From Pelagihabitans pacificus (GTDB taxonomy: Bacteria; Bacteroidota; Bacteroidia; Flavobacteriales; Flavobacteriaceae): a stretch of 64,000 nucleotides of DNA. The stretch lies in NCBI RefSeq assembly GCF_009371985.2, contig NZ_VIKU02000002.1, positions 620,001 to 684,000 on the forward strand, read 5' to 3'. How positions within the stretch are numbered: position 1 is the first letter of the stretch; each line of letters opens with the position of its first letter. Shown piece after piece: positions 8,533 through 17,273 of this stretch. The notes under the pieces were generated by a model. It did no database searches and was not told where the DNA came from. It worked only from the letters and a program-made list of their open reading frames with translations. The position numbers and the translations under genes were made by a program.

Positions 8533-9174
8533 TTAAGGCGCGACCATCGCAACCCCGGAAGAGGTGCCTATTCGGGAAACACCCATTTTAATATATTCTC
8601 TGGCGGTTTTGGCATCTTTAATGCCACCGGAAGCCTTGATCTTAATTCGGTTCCCGACAATTTCGTGCATGTATGCGACATCCTCCAAAGTAGCTCCCCC
8701 TGTACCAAAACCCGTAGAGGTCTTCACAAAATCAGCCCCTGCGGCAATGGCCGCTTCACAGGCCCATTTGATTTCTTCCTTTGTTAGGTAACAGGTTTCC
8801 AGAATGACTTTCAGGATTTTCTGTCCGATGGTCTTTTTGATTTCCGCAATCTCATCTTGGACGGTGGTCATCTGTCTTGCCCTCAACCAACCGATATTGA
8901 GTACCATATCAATTTCGTCGGCGCCATTTTGTACATATTCCGAAGCCTCGAATACTTTAACAGGGGTCGAGGTGGCACCCAACGGAAAACCGATAACAGC
9001 TGCCACTTTTACCTTACTACCTTCCAAAAGTCTTTTTGCCAACGAAACATGGCAACCATTGACACAGACGGCATAAAATCGATGCTGCTTAGCTGTCAGG
9101 CATAATTCCTTTATTTCCGAGTCCGTGGCATCGGCTTTTAAAAGGGTATGATCGATGTAGTTTTCCAATCTCAT
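8533..9174 (-). CDS. deoC: Deoxyribose-phosphate aldolase
   Basis: 213 residues. It shows the DeoC TIM-barrel signatures IDHTLLKADAT, CVNGCHV, VIGFPLGA, EIDMVLNIG, LKVILETCYL and the Schiff-base lysine in DFVKTSTGFGTGGAT, then KASGGIKD. It splits 2-deoxyribose-5-phosphate into glyceraldehyde-3-phosphate and acetaldehyde. The start overlaps the end of the TerB-like gene by 4 bp. Together with deoD it is under the regulon box at 9600-9642, pointing to nucleoside breakdown under the inducing condition. Confidence 0.95.
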   Translation of the reverse strand: MRLENYIDHTLLKADATDSEIKELCLTAKQHRFYAVCVNGCHVSLAKRLLEGSKVKVAAVIGFPLGATSTPVKVFEASEYVQNGADEIDMVLNIGWLRARQMTTVQDEIAEIKKTIGQKILKVILETCYLTKEEIKWACEAAIAAGADFVKTSTGFGTGGATLEDVAYMHEIVGNRIKIKASGGIKDAKTAREYIKMGVSRIGTSSGVAMVAP

Positions 9175-9575
9175 TGGTCCAATAAAAGGCCGAGTTTGCC
9201 CAAAAGTACCAATTCGGACTTGTTTTTACCAGAAAAGGAGGCCGCGATCGAATGGGCCGTATCCAAAATCAATACTTTGATATACGGTGTGAATCGTCGC
9301 TGGTGATCCTTGTAAAACTCCTGAAATTCCTCGAAACACTCATACGCGTTCTTTTCATATTCCAGAAGCCAATCGAAAACAGCTTCTATCTGAAACGCGG
9401 CGTCCTCACCATATTCGTCCTCTACCTCATCAACATCCAACCAGTACTTTCGAATGAAGGTTCGTAACTTATCGATTTCCTTGGTATGGATACTCTTATC
9501 CGCCATCGCCACGGCATAAAAAAGTTTACCGAGGTTTTCGTAGAATTCTTTTCCGATGATTTCCGTATTTGCCAT
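9171..9575 (-). CDS. TerB-like helical protein
   Basis: 134 residues from ATG 9575; the longer frame to 9680 runs through the promoter and cannot be right. The sequence is all helical and has the TerB-like core FYAVAMADKSIHTKEIDKL, in which acidic residues may coordinate metal, followed by an acidic segment VDEVEDEYGED. TerB-fold proteins occur in stress and tellurite-resistance settings; the exact role is unknown. First gene of a terB-like, deoC, deoD operon with 4-bp overlap to deoC. Confidence 0.75.
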   Translation of the reverse strand: MANTEIIGKEFYENLGKLFYAVAMADKSIHTKEIDKLRTFIRKYWLDVDEVEDEYGEDAAFQIEAVFDWLLEYEKNAYECFEEFQEFYKDHQRRFTPYIKVLILDTAHSIAASFSGKNKSELVLLGKLGLLLDQ

Positions 9576-9599
9576 TATTCGGTGGTTCTGATTCGATTT

Positions 9600-9642
9600 C
9601 AAAGTTAGGGGCAAAATCGTATTATGGATATGACAAATGTCA
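9600..9642 (-). promoter_or_regulatory. TGAYNNNNRTCA box + N23 + -7 element (terB-deoC-deoD)
   Basis: TGACATTTGTCA (minus reading; plus 9631-9642), exactly 23 nt, then a perfect TAACTTTG (plus 9600-9607). This fixes the start of the downstream gene at 9575. The same box lies about 30 bp before the histidine kinase start at 9666. Confidence 0.85.
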
Positions 9643-9665
9643 GTTAGAAAGGCTAAATTTGAGAC

Positions 9666-11564
9666 ATGCAGGCCTTCCAAAAGAATAGCAACATTTTCAA
9701 TCTACTTTCCGAGGGAGTATCCGAGGGTATTCTGGTGGTCAACGAAAAACAACAGATCGTCGCCACCAACTCTTCAGCAGAGCGAATGTTCGGTTATCAA
9801 AAGGAAGAGATAGAGGGCCAATTCCTGGATCTACTGATTCCCTCTAGATACCAGCCTGTCCACAAAAAGTATGTAGACGGCTTTATTGCCAAAAGCGAGA
9901 AACGCCCCATGGGCCACGACCGGCCTCTCTGGGGGGTGCGAAAAAACGGAGAGGAGTTCCCATTGGAGGCGGGTCTGAACCCGTTTAATTTGTATGGGAC
10001 CACCTACGTTATGGCATTGGTCATCGACATATCGGAACGTAAATCGATCGAGAAGGAGCTTACCATCAAAAGTGAGGCCCTCAAATCCTCCATCAACGGC
10101 ATTACGATTACCGATGCGTTGCAGGAAGAAAGACCCGTCATTTATGCCAATGCCGCCTTTGAGCGGCTCACGGGCTATTCCAACGAGGAGATTGTCGGGC
10201 ACAATCTGCGTTTTTTACAAGGTGATGATAGAAACCAGCCGGGAGTTTTGGAAATGCAAAAAGCGATCAATGAGGGAAGAAGTTGCCAGGTAGAAATAAG
10301 GAATTATCGAAAGGATGGCACCCTGTTCTGGAACGAGATTTCCATTACTCCCATTAAAGATGAGCAAGGAACCACCACACACTTTATCGGCATTCAGGAT
10401 GATATAACGAGACGAAAGAAAATTGAAGAGGAACGTATTTACTGGGCCAAAATCTTCAACGAAGCCCAGAACGAAATCTTCGTATTCGACGCGAATACCC
10501 TTCGATTCATTAACGTCAACCAAGGTGCCTTGGGAAATATGGGGTATACCTTGGAGGAATTTAAGAATCTGACCCCGGTCGATATAAAACCCGAATTTAA
10601 CGAAGCGCAGTTCAGGGCGGTACTGGAACCCCTGGTACAAAAAAACGAGGAGAAAATCGAGTTTGAAACCGTGCATCTGCGGAAAGATGGCAGTACTTAC
10701 CCGGTGGAAGTGCATTTGCAAATGTCGGCCCTCGAGGAAAATGAAGTGTTTCTGGCCATCATCCTTGATATTACCGAACGTAAGAACTACACCGAAAAGT
10801 TGGAAAGAACGGTCGAAGAACGCACCAAACAACTTACGGAGGCCTTGGCTGCGGAAAGAGAGCTCAACGAGTTGAAGACCCGATTTCTATCGCTGGTCTC
10901 ACATGAATTCAAGACCCCCCTAAGTAGCATATTGACGTCTACTACCCTTTTGGGAAAATACACAGAGGCCGAACAACAAAACAAACGGGAAAAACATATC
11001 GATACCATTCAAAACAAAGTACGCTATTTGGATACTATCCTTAATGATTTTTTATCTTTAGAACGGCTAGAGACGGGCAAGGTCAACTATAACATAGATA
11101 CATTTCCTTTGAGCAAAGTGGTCAACGAAGTGGTATACGACGCCAACATGTTGCTGAAGGCGGGACAAAAAATACAGTATCCGAAAGATATCGACGATCT
11201 CCAAATCGTGTTCGAGGAAAAAATCCTGGAGTTGGCATTATCCAATCTCGTGCATAATGCCATAAAATACTCACCAGAGCATACGACCATTGAAATAAAA
11301 GTCGTACAAATAGAAGATACCCTAGTATTAAAAATCATTGATGAAGGAGTCGGTATTCCCGAAGAAGACCAAAAATACATTTTCAATCGTTATTTCCGGG
11401 CCAAAAACGCCCTCTTAAACCAGGGAACCGGCATCGGTTTGAATATTGCCAAACAACATCTTGAAAATTTAGGGGCTTCCCTAAACTTCAAGAGCACCGA
11501 AAACAAAGGCTCTACCTTTACCATTCGGATACCGATGGAAACTGAAAAAACCATGGACAGATGA
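9666..11564 (+). CDS. Sensor histidine kinase with three PAS domains, the second LOV-like without the cysteine
   Basis: 632 residues, soluble. PAS1 about 10-125; PAS2 about 130-250; PAS3 about 262-372; a coiled linker; HisKA with phospho-acceptor His413 in LVSHEFKTPLSS; HATPase_c with N box NLVHNAIKYSP, DEGVGIPEED and GTGIGLNIAKQHLE. PAS2 reads like a flavin-binding LOV domain (GHNLRFLQGDD, NYRKDGTLFWNE, FIGIQDDIT) but position 181 is Leu where photoactive LOV domains have Cys. A TAAATTTG at 9654-9661 ends 4 nt before the ATG, so the transcript may be nearly leaderless. The stop overlaps the response regulator start (ATGA), so the two form one two-component system, cytoplasmic and probably redox or energy sensing. 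Confidence 0.92.
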   Translation: MQAFQKNSNIFNLLSEGVSEGILVVNEKQQIVATNSSAERMFGYQKEEIEGQFLDLLIPSRYQPVHKKYVDGFIAKSEKRPMGHDRPLWGVRKNGEEFPLEAGLNPFNLYGTTYVMALVIDISERKSIEKELTIKSEALKSSINGITITDALQEERPVIYANAAFERLTGYSNEEIVGHNLRFLQGDDRNQPGVLEMQKAINEGRSCQVEIRNYRKDGTLFWNEISITPIKDEQGTTTHFIGIQDDITRRKKIEEERIYWAKIFNEAQNEIFVFDANTLRFINVNQGALGNMGYTLEEFKNLTPVDIKPEFNEAQFRAVLEPLVQKNEEKIEFETVHLRKDGSTYPVEVHLQMSALEENEVFLAIILDITERKNYTEKLERTVEERTKQLTEALAAERELNELKTRFLSLVSHEFKTPLSSILTSTTLLGKYTEAEQQNKREKHIDTIQNKVRYLDTILNDFLSLERLETGKVNYNIDTFPLSKVVNEVVYDANMLLKAGQKIQYPKDIDDLQIVFEEKILELALSNLVHNAIKYSPEHTTIEIKVVQIEDTLVLKIIDEGVGIPEEDQKYIFNRYFRAKNALLNQGTGIGLNIAKQHLENLGASLNFKSTENKGSTFTIRIPMETEKTMDR

Positions 11565-12613
11565 AACGCGTATTACTAATTGAGGATGACAAGGCGCTGC
11601 GGGAAAACACCCAAGAGCTACTGGAGCTTTCGGATTATTCGGTGATTACGGCACCGAATGGCAAAATAGGTATCGAACAGGCCAAAAAACACTTACCGGA
11701 TGTTATCGTATGCGACATCATGATGCCCGAAATCGATGGTTACGGCGTGTTACAATCGCTCTCGTCGGACGACACTACCAAACACATTCCCTTTATCTTC
11801 CTGTCGGCCAAAACGGAACATAAGGAAGTACGTAAGGGAATGGACATGGGTGCCGACGATTATCTGACCAAACCTTTTGAAGAAGACGATTTGATCAGTG
11901 CTATCGAAAGCAGGATGGCAAAGGCCCATATTCTTTCACAAATGAATACGGCACAAGGTGCCAAGCCACTGATTTCCGATAAGGAAATGCGCTCCCTCAA
12001 CGAGCTCAAAAATTTCTTTGATGACAATGGGGACGAGGAAAGCTACAAAGAAGGGGAACTGATTTTTAGGGAAGGGACGCATTCCCATAAAATTTACCTT
12101 ATTTTAAAAGGACTGGTCAAATCCCATAAAATCGACGAGGATGGAAAAGAACTGATCACCGCTTTGTATCGGGCCGATGACTTTTTAGGTCTTACCTCAT
12201 TTGTCAACAATGTTCCCTATTACGAATCGGCAACTGCCATGGAGCCCGTAACACTAGCAGGTATCTCCAAAGAGCAACTAAAGAATATTCTGGAAAACAA
12301 CCATTCCATTTCCTTGGAACTAATGGAACTGCTTACCGAGAACATCACGGAGATGAAAGGACAATTGCTACAAATGGCCTATAGTTCGGTGCGGAAAAAA
12401 ACGGCCCAAACACTGCTTCAGTTTGCCGAGGTCTTGAATCAGAGAACAGAGGACCCCATCAAAATTTCAAGAAGTGATCTTGCCAGTGTGGCGGGTATTG
12501 CAACGGAAACCCTTATCCGAACCCTTTCCGGTTTCAAGAAGGAGGGGCTCATCAGCATTGACGGAAGAAACATAAAAATCAAGGAATTAAAGGCCCTTCA
12601 TTACGTAAGTTAG
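11561..12613 (+). CDS. Response regulator with CRP/FNR-type output (REC-cNMP-HTH)
   Basis: 350 residues. REC domain 1-120 with phospho-acceptor Asp52 (VIVCDIMMPEIDG), conserved Thr/Ser and Lys (FLSAKT, LTKPFEEDD). Cyclic-nucleotide-binding-like beta-roll about 150-240 (YKEGELIFREGTHSHKIYLI). Crp-type winged helix about 265-345 with SRSDLASVAGIATETLIRTL; the recognition helix keeps the Glu and Arg (E-T-L-I-R) that in CRP and FNR read the TGA half-site. No FNR-type N-terminal cysteine cluster. It overlaps the kinase by 4 bp. It is the best candidate to bind the TGAYNNNNRTCA boxes of this window. Confidence 0.92.
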   Translation: MKRVLLIEDDKALRENTQELLELSDYSVITAPNGKIGIEQAKKHLPDVIVCDIMMPEIDGYGVLQSLSSDDTTKHIPFIFLSAKTEHKEVRKGMDMGADDYLTKPFEEDDLISAIESRMAKAHILSQMNTAQGAKPLISDKEMRSLNELKNFFDDNGDEESYKEGELIFREGTHSHKIYLILKGLVKSHKIDEDGKELITALYRADDFLGLTSFVNNVPYYESATAMEPVTLAGISKEQLKNILENNHSISLELMELLTENITEMKGQLLQMAYSSVRKKTAQTLLQFAEVLNQRTEDPIKISRSDLASVAGIATETLIRTLSGFKKEGLISIDGRNIKIKELKALHYVS

Positions 12614-12630
12614 AATAAGATTATAGCTGC

Positions 12631-12673
12631 TGATAAATATCATACTTTGGCCCTCATCAACTTTTTATTTTTG
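12631..12673 (+). promoter_or_regulatory. TGAYNNNNRTCA box + N23 + -7 element (usp 12691)
   Basis: TGATAAATATCA at 12631-12642, exactly 23 nt, then a perfect TATTTTTG at 12666-12673. Leader about 12 nt. Starts 18 bp after the response regulator stop. Confidence 0.85.
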
Positions 12674-12690
12674 CCGACACGACTAACCAA

Positions 12691-13527
12691 ATGAAGCAAG
12701 TTTTAATCCCCACCGACTTCTCAAAAAACGCCTGGAATGCCTTAATGTACTCGGTAAGGTTGTTTGAGGATGTACCTTGTAATTTTTTTATACTACACGT
12801 AGCGCAATTGAGGGATTCCCCGGTCGAAAGTATGTCATTTTCCATTCCTATAGCCAAAGCGCGTGTCCATCCGAAGGAAAAGATGAATGAACTCATGAAG
12901 GATACTGCTCTACTGGCTACGAACGATCACCACTATTTTTCCAGTTCTTTACAATATGGGAACTTCATCGATGCCATTAGGAAAGAGGTAGTTGAAAAAA
13001 AAATAGACCTGGTCGTCATGGGCACGAAAGGGAAAAAAGCCCTTCAGCGACCCATTATAGGAAGCAATACGGCAGATGTGATAACGAAGGTACGTTGCAA
13101 TGTATTGGCCGTCCCGGAGAAAGCCAGCTTTACTCCTCCCTTGGAAATGGCGTTCCCGACCGATTTCAATATTTTTTACAACTACAGGATTCTGGAAACC
13201 CTCTCGGAATGGTTGCGAACCCACAAATCCCATCTTAGGGTAATGCATGTGCTCAGGTCCAATGGCGGACTCACTTCCCTTCAAGAGGAAAACAAAGCCT
13301 ATTTGAAAGACTATCTGGAAGAAACGTTTCCCGAATACTACAGCTTTCATACCACCGGAAAAAAGAAAATCACCAAGGCCATTCAACTTTTTGTAGAAGC
13401 CAAAAAAATAGACATGGTCATTATGGTGGCCAAAAACCTTAATTTCATTCAACAGTTATTATTCGATTCGACCGTGGAAAAAGTAAGTTTCTCCACTACA
13501 GTTCCCTTTTTGGTATTGCACGAATAA
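12691..13527 (+). CDS. Universal stress protein, tandem UspA domains (array member 1)
   Basis: 278 residues, start MKQVLIPTDFSKNAWNAL. The first UspA domain (1-145) has the ATP-binding pattern GTKGKKALQRPIIGSN; the second (about 150-278) ends FLVLHE but has no GxxGx9G pattern. This one-active-one-degenerate layout is shared by all five genes of the array and suggests nucleotide binding by the N-terminal domain and structural use of the C-terminal one. Own promoter with a perfect regulon box. Confidence 0.9.
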   Translation: MKQVLIPTDFSKNAWNALMYSVRLFEDVPCNFFILHVAQLRDSPVESMSFSIPIAKARVHPKEKMNELMKDTALLATNDHHYFSSSLQYGNFIDAIRKEVVEKKIDLVVMGTKGKKALQRPIIGSNTADVITKVRCNVLAVPEKASFTPPLEMAFPTDFNIFYNYRILETLSEWLRTHKSHLRVMHVLRSNGGLTSLQEENKAYLKDYLEETFPEYYSFHTTGKKKITKAIQLFVEAKKIDMVIMVAKNLNFIQQLLFDSTVEKVSFSTTVPFLVLHE

Positions 13528-13552
13528 ATCAATACGTATTCGCCTGGTGTAA

Positions 13553-13595
13553 TGACCAATATCATAGTTTTTGATATGCCCTGCCTCTATTTTTG
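13553..13595 (+). promoter_or_regulatory. TGAYNNNNRTCA box + N23 + -7 element (usp 13621-16192)
   Basis: TGACCAATATCA at 13553-13564, exactly 23 nt, then a perfect TATTTTTG at 13588-13595. Its box is identical to the one at 16277-16288, as expected for duplicated units. Confidence 0.85.
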
Positions 13596-13620
13596 GATTT
13601 CCACCTAAATGTTTGGGCCC

Positions 13621-14466
13621 ATGAAAACAGTATTGATTCCCACCGACTTTTCAGACAATGCACTACATGCCATCGAATACGCGATGAACCTTTATAAATG
13701 TCAGCGAACCCATTTTTACTTTTTACATGCCTATGCCGATGAGGTTTACGGTCCGTTCAAAAAAAACAATGGCGCTTCCTTTGAGCAACAAAAGGAAACC
13801 ATCAAAAAGAACACGGACAAGGCTTTGCAAAGTCTTGTGGATCAACTTCGTGAAAAATGGCATAATCCCAAACATGACTATGACAAGGTATCGGCCTTTG
13901 AGTCTTTGGTAGATGCCGTAAACGATTTTGTGCAAGAGGTCAACGTTGATTTGGTGATCATGGGTACCAAAGGGCAGACGGCCGATAAAAAAATCACTTT
14001 TGGCAGTCATACCGTACAAGTCTTTAAATACGTGCAATGTCCGGTATTGGCGGTTCCCGAGAATTGTGAATACCAACAACCCAAGAAAATACTTTTTCCT
14101 ACCGATTACATGCTCCCCTACAAAAGAAGGGAACTAAAACTCTTGAACGATCTGGCCGCTGAGTTCAAATCGGAGATTCATTGTCTTTACATTTCCGATT
14201 TCGATGTTTTGAGCGACCGACAGATCGACAATAGGCGTTTCTTACGGGAATCTTTGCCCAATTCGTTTCTCTTTCATGAAACGACCCCAGTGACCAACAA
14301 GGCGGAGGCCATTTTGGGGTACATTTCTCAGCACGACATTCATTTATTGGTGATGGTGAACTCCCGACATTCATTTTTGGAAGATATGCTTTATCGATCT
14401 ACGGTTGATGAGATTGGACTACATATCACCCTTCCATTTATGGTAATGCAGAACCTGCCTAGATAA
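13621..14466 (+). CDS. Universal stress protein, tandem UspA domains (array member 2)
   Basis: 281 residues from ATG 13621 (MKTVLIPTDFSDNALHAI). An in-frame ATG at 13609 adds MFGP only and does not look like the family start. N-terminal domain with GTKGQTADKKITFGSH; C-terminal domain beginning near KKILFPTDY and closing with SRHSFLEDMLYRSTVDEIG, a segment repeated with variations in members 3-5. First of three genes transcribed together from 13553-13595. Confidence 0.9.
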   Translation: MKTVLIPTDFSDNALHAIEYAMNLYKCQRTHFYFLHAYADEVYGPFKKNNGASFEQQKETIKKNTDKALQSLVDQLREKWHNPKHDYDKVSAFESLVDAVNDFVQEVNVDLVIMGTKGQTADKKITFGSHTVQVFKYVQCPVLAVPENCEYQQPKKILFPTDYMLPYKRRELKLLNDLAAEFKSEIHCLYISDFDVLSDRQIDNRRFLRESLPNSFLFHETTPVTNKAEAILGYISQHDIHLLVMVNSRHSFLEDMLYRSTVDEIGLHITLPFMVMQNLPR

Positions 14467-14483
14467 CCTATAAATTTCTAGCA

Positions 14484-15350
14484 ATGAAGAATATTTTATT
14501 GCCTACTGATTTTTCGGAGAACGCCTGGAATTCCATCTCCTACGCCTTGGAGTTGTTTAAGGCCGAAACGTGCACATTCTATTTGTTGCATACCTACACG
14601 CCATCGCTTTATCGGGTGGATTATCTGATCGGCGGACCGGAATTCAGTGTCATAAGAGATCCCAAGGTAGATGAGTCGCTCGAGGGCCTGGACTATACCC
14701 TGGTAGAAATCGAGCTCAAATACCCGAATAACAAGCATCGATTTGAGATCCTTTCGGCCTTTAATACCCTCACCGATGAAGTCGAGGAGGTCTGCACCGA
14801 TAAGCAAATTAATCTCATCGTTATGGGAACCCAAGGGGCGACAGGGGCCAAGGAGATTTTTCTAGGCACCAATACGGTACATGTCATTCGCAAGGCAAAA
14901 GTACCGGTCTTAGTGGTTCCAGTAGACTATACCTATCAAGCAATAACGTCCGTTTTGTTCCCGACCGATTATCGGAGCCGTTACAAAAAGGAAGAGCTTC
15001 AACTCTTGATGGACTTGGTCAACATGCTCGAGGCCGAACTGATTGTTCTTCACGTGAAGGAGGAATATGAACTCACGGCGATACAGGAGGCGAATCGGCA
15101 ATCGTTGCGTACCAATTTTGAGTCATTACATCCCTCCTTTGTGGAGCTAAAGGGGGCCTTGATGCCCGATGCCATTCATGAATATGTAAGGGAACGTGAA
15201 ATAGACCTCTTGGCCATGATGAACCGTAAACACTCTTTTTTGGAACGCCTCTTACTAAAACAGAATGTCGATTCCGTGGGATATCATACCGAAACCCCCT
15301 TTCTGGTAATCCCGGAAACCGCACCCATCAACCTTAAAGAGAAGCACTGA
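14484..15350 (+). CDS. Universal stress protein, tandem UspA domains (array member 3)
   Basis: 288 residues, start MKNILLPTDFSENAWNSI. N-terminal ATP motif GTQGATGAKEIFLGTN; degenerate second domain with SVLFPTDY and NRKHSFLERLLLKQNVDSVG. It lies 17 bp after member 2 and its TGA stop overlaps the ATG of member 4 (TGATG), so the three are one operon with translational coupling. Confidence 0.9.
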   Translation: MKNILLPTDFSENAWNSISYALELFKAETCTFYLLHTYTPSLYRVDYLIGGPEFSVIRDPKVDESLEGLDYTLVEIELKYPNNKHRFEILSAFNTLTDEVEEVCTDKQINLIVMGTQGATGAKEIFLGTNTVHVIRKAKVPVLVVPVDYTYQAITSVLFPTDYRSRYKKEELQLLMDLVNMLEAELIVLHVKEEYELTAIQEANRQSLRTNFESLHPSFVELKGALMPDAIHEYVREREIDLLAMMNRKHSFLERLLLKQNVDSVGYHTETPFLVIPETAPINLKEKH

Positions 15351-16192
15351 TGAAGAATATTTTGATACCTACCGATTTCTCCGACAACGCCTGGGGCGCC
15401 GTTTTCACTTCCATCAAACTATTTGAGGATATTGAATGTCGATTCTACCTGCTTCATGCCTATGAACCGGACATGTTCAGTCCTAGGGGGAATAAGAAAC
15501 AACAGGAATTGGCAGAGACCTATGACTCTTTGGCCCAATACTCCGAACAGGAACTGCAAAAGGTACTGGAGTATCTTAGGAAACACCACCAAAACCCCAA
15601 TCATCGATTTGAGGTTATTTCCCGATCGGATACCTTGGTCAGCTCGGTTAAGAAGGTAATATCCAAACAAGATATCGATTTAACGGTTATGGGCACCCAA
15701 GGAGCCTCAGGGGCCAAGGAAGTATTTCTAGGCAGCAATACCGTTAAGGTTATGAAAAAGATTTTGAAATGCCCCTTGTTGGTCGTGCCGGAAAGCTTTA
15801 ATTTCCAACACCTGAAGACCATTGTTTTTCCAACGGATTTCTCAAAAACCTATGAAAAATTCCAGTTGCTACCACTTATTAAATTAGCCTTGCTTTGGAA
15901 AGCGAAAATCCTGGTGTTGTATGTATCCCTTGAACATTCCCTTAAGGAAAAGCAAAAAGACAATAAGAAGTTGCTAGAAGAACGTCTTTACGGCTTGGAA
16001 GTAAAGTTTCGAGATGTGGATTACGAATCCAATATAGCCAGGACCATTGAAAAATTTATCGCTGAAAATGATACGCAACTCATGGCCTTGGTGCGCTACA
16101 AACATTCTTTTTGGGAAAGAATCCTGAGAGAACCGGTCGTAAAGAAGATAACCTTCCATACTGAAGTGCCACTGCTCGTATTGCCCGAATAA
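15350..16192 (+). CDS. Universal stress protein, tandem UspA domains (array member 4)
   Basis: 280 residues, start MKNILIPTDFSDNAWGAV, sharing one base with the stop of member 3. N-terminal motif GTQGASGAKEVFLGSN. Second domain with TIVFPTDFS and RYKHSFWERILREPVVKKI but no nucleotide loop. Close similarity to members 3 and 5 indicates recent tandem duplication; the coding sequence is otherwise normal for the window. Confidence 0.9.
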   Translation: MKNILIPTDFSDNAWGAVFTSIKLFEDIECRFYLLHAYEPDMFSPRGNKKQQELAETYDSLAQYSEQELQKVLEYLRKHHQNPNHRFEVISRSDTLVSSVKKVISKQDIDLTVMGTQGASGAKEVFLGSNTVKVMKKILKCPLLVVPESFNFQHLKTIVFPTDFSKTYEKFQLLPLIKLALLWKAKILVLYVSLEHSLKEKQKDNKKLLEERLYGLEVKFRDVDYESNIARTIEKFIAENDTQLMALVRYKHSFWERILREPVVKKITFHTEVPLLVLPE

Positions 16193-16276
16193 AACCTGGA
16201 AAACCAACTATCATAGCCTGCCTTCGTCATGGTCGTGCGGCAAGACCGGAAACCGTATTCGGGGAAATCGACCGAC

Positions 16277-16319
16277 TGACCAATATCATAGGTTTCAGTT
16301 TGGTTCCCGGCTACATTTA
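16277..16319 (+). promoter_or_regulatory. TGAYNNNNRTCA box + N23 + -7 element (usp 16344 to beta-CASP)
   Basis: TGACCAATATCA at 16277-16288, exactly 23 nt, then TACATTTA at 16312-16319 (one mismatch). Leader about 19 nt. Confidence 0.82.
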
Positions 16320-16343
16320 TAGTATCAACATTAATGTACTGTC

Positions 16344-17180
16344 ATGAAAAGAATCTTGTTGCCAACCGATTTTTCGGATAACTCTTTTGAAGCCATTCGG
16401 TATGCCCTTTTGGTTTTTAAGGAGGTGGAATGCACCTTTTATCTGTTGAACACCTATACGCCCCCGGTATATTCACCGGAATATGTGTTGTTCAGTCCGG
16501 GACAAATCGGATTGGGTGATATTTTCCGGGAGAATTCCATCTCCCAACTGGAAAAACTAAAAAGCCGTTTGGAAAAACAATATCCGAACCAAAAACACAA
16601 AATAGTGATTCGTTCCGCCTTGAATTCCTTGCTTAACGAAATTCTGGAAACGACCGAATCCCAAAACATCGATTTGGTGATCATGGGAACAAAGGGCGCT
16701 ACTGGAGCCAAGGAAATACTATTCGGTACCAACACGGTACATGTCATTAAAAAATCAAAATGCCCGGTCGTCGCCATACCTCCCCATTTTGAATACGTGC
16801 CACCAAAGGAAATCCTATTCCCGACCGACTACGAAGTTTCCTATGAAAAGAAAAAGCTAACCCTATTGTTAGAGATTGTGGAGCATCACAAATCCACCGT
16901 TCACGCGATGCATGTATCCACGGGGTATGGGCTTTCCGACGAACAAAAAAAGAACAGGAAACAATTGGAACAACTATTGGGAGGCAAGGGGCTTTTTTAT
17001 GAGGTCCCCAACAATGAGATTATCGCGGCCGTCAACGATTTTCAAGCCAAGGCCAACGTCAACCTCTTGGTAATGATCCAGAACAAGCACACTTTTTTAG
17101 AACGCCTGTTCATAGAGCCCATTATCAAGAAAATCGGTTTTCACGTCAATGTTCCTTTTATGGTGGTTCCACAAGTATAA
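16344..17180 (+). CDS. Universal stress protein, tandem UspA domains (array member 5)
   Basis: 278 residues, start MKRILLPTDFSDNSFEAI. N-terminal motif GTKGATGAKEILFGTN; C-terminal domain with EILFPTDY and QNKHTFLERLFIEPIIKKIG. It has its own box promoter and is followed after 93 bp by mscS. That gap holds no second box, only a weak remnant, so the mscS, ATP-cone and nuclease genes probably read through from here. Confidence 0.9.
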   Translation: MKRILLPTDFSDNSFEAIRYALLVFKEVECTFYLLNTYTPPVYSPEYVLFSPGQIGLGDIFRENSISQLEKLKSRLEKQYPNQKHKIVIRSALNSLLNEILETTESQNIDLVIMGTKGATGAKEILFGTNTVHVIKKSKCPVVAIPPHFEYVPPKEILFPTDYEVSYEKKKLTLLLEIVEHHKSTVHAMHVSTGYGLSDEQKKNRKQLEQLLGGKGLFYEVPNNEIIAAVNDFQAKANVNLLVMIQNKHTFLERLFIEPIIKKIGFHVNVPFMVVPQV

Positions 17181-17273
17181 ATAAGTGCTTTCCGGGGGAT
17201 TGTCCTGAAAGCATAGGGCAACCGCAACCCGGATCGGTGTGGGACCCAAAACTGATTTCATAAGTTTTCGTTC

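Noticed and set aside
9576-9680. Longer N-terminus of the TerB-like protein
   Set aside because: The -7 element at 9600-9607 lies inside it, so it would not be transcribed.
17226-17268. A box promoter directly in front of mscS (TAAGTTTT at 17261)
   Set aside because: The 12 bases 23 nt upstream (AACCCGGATCGG) do not match the palindrome, and a start there would coincide with the ATG.
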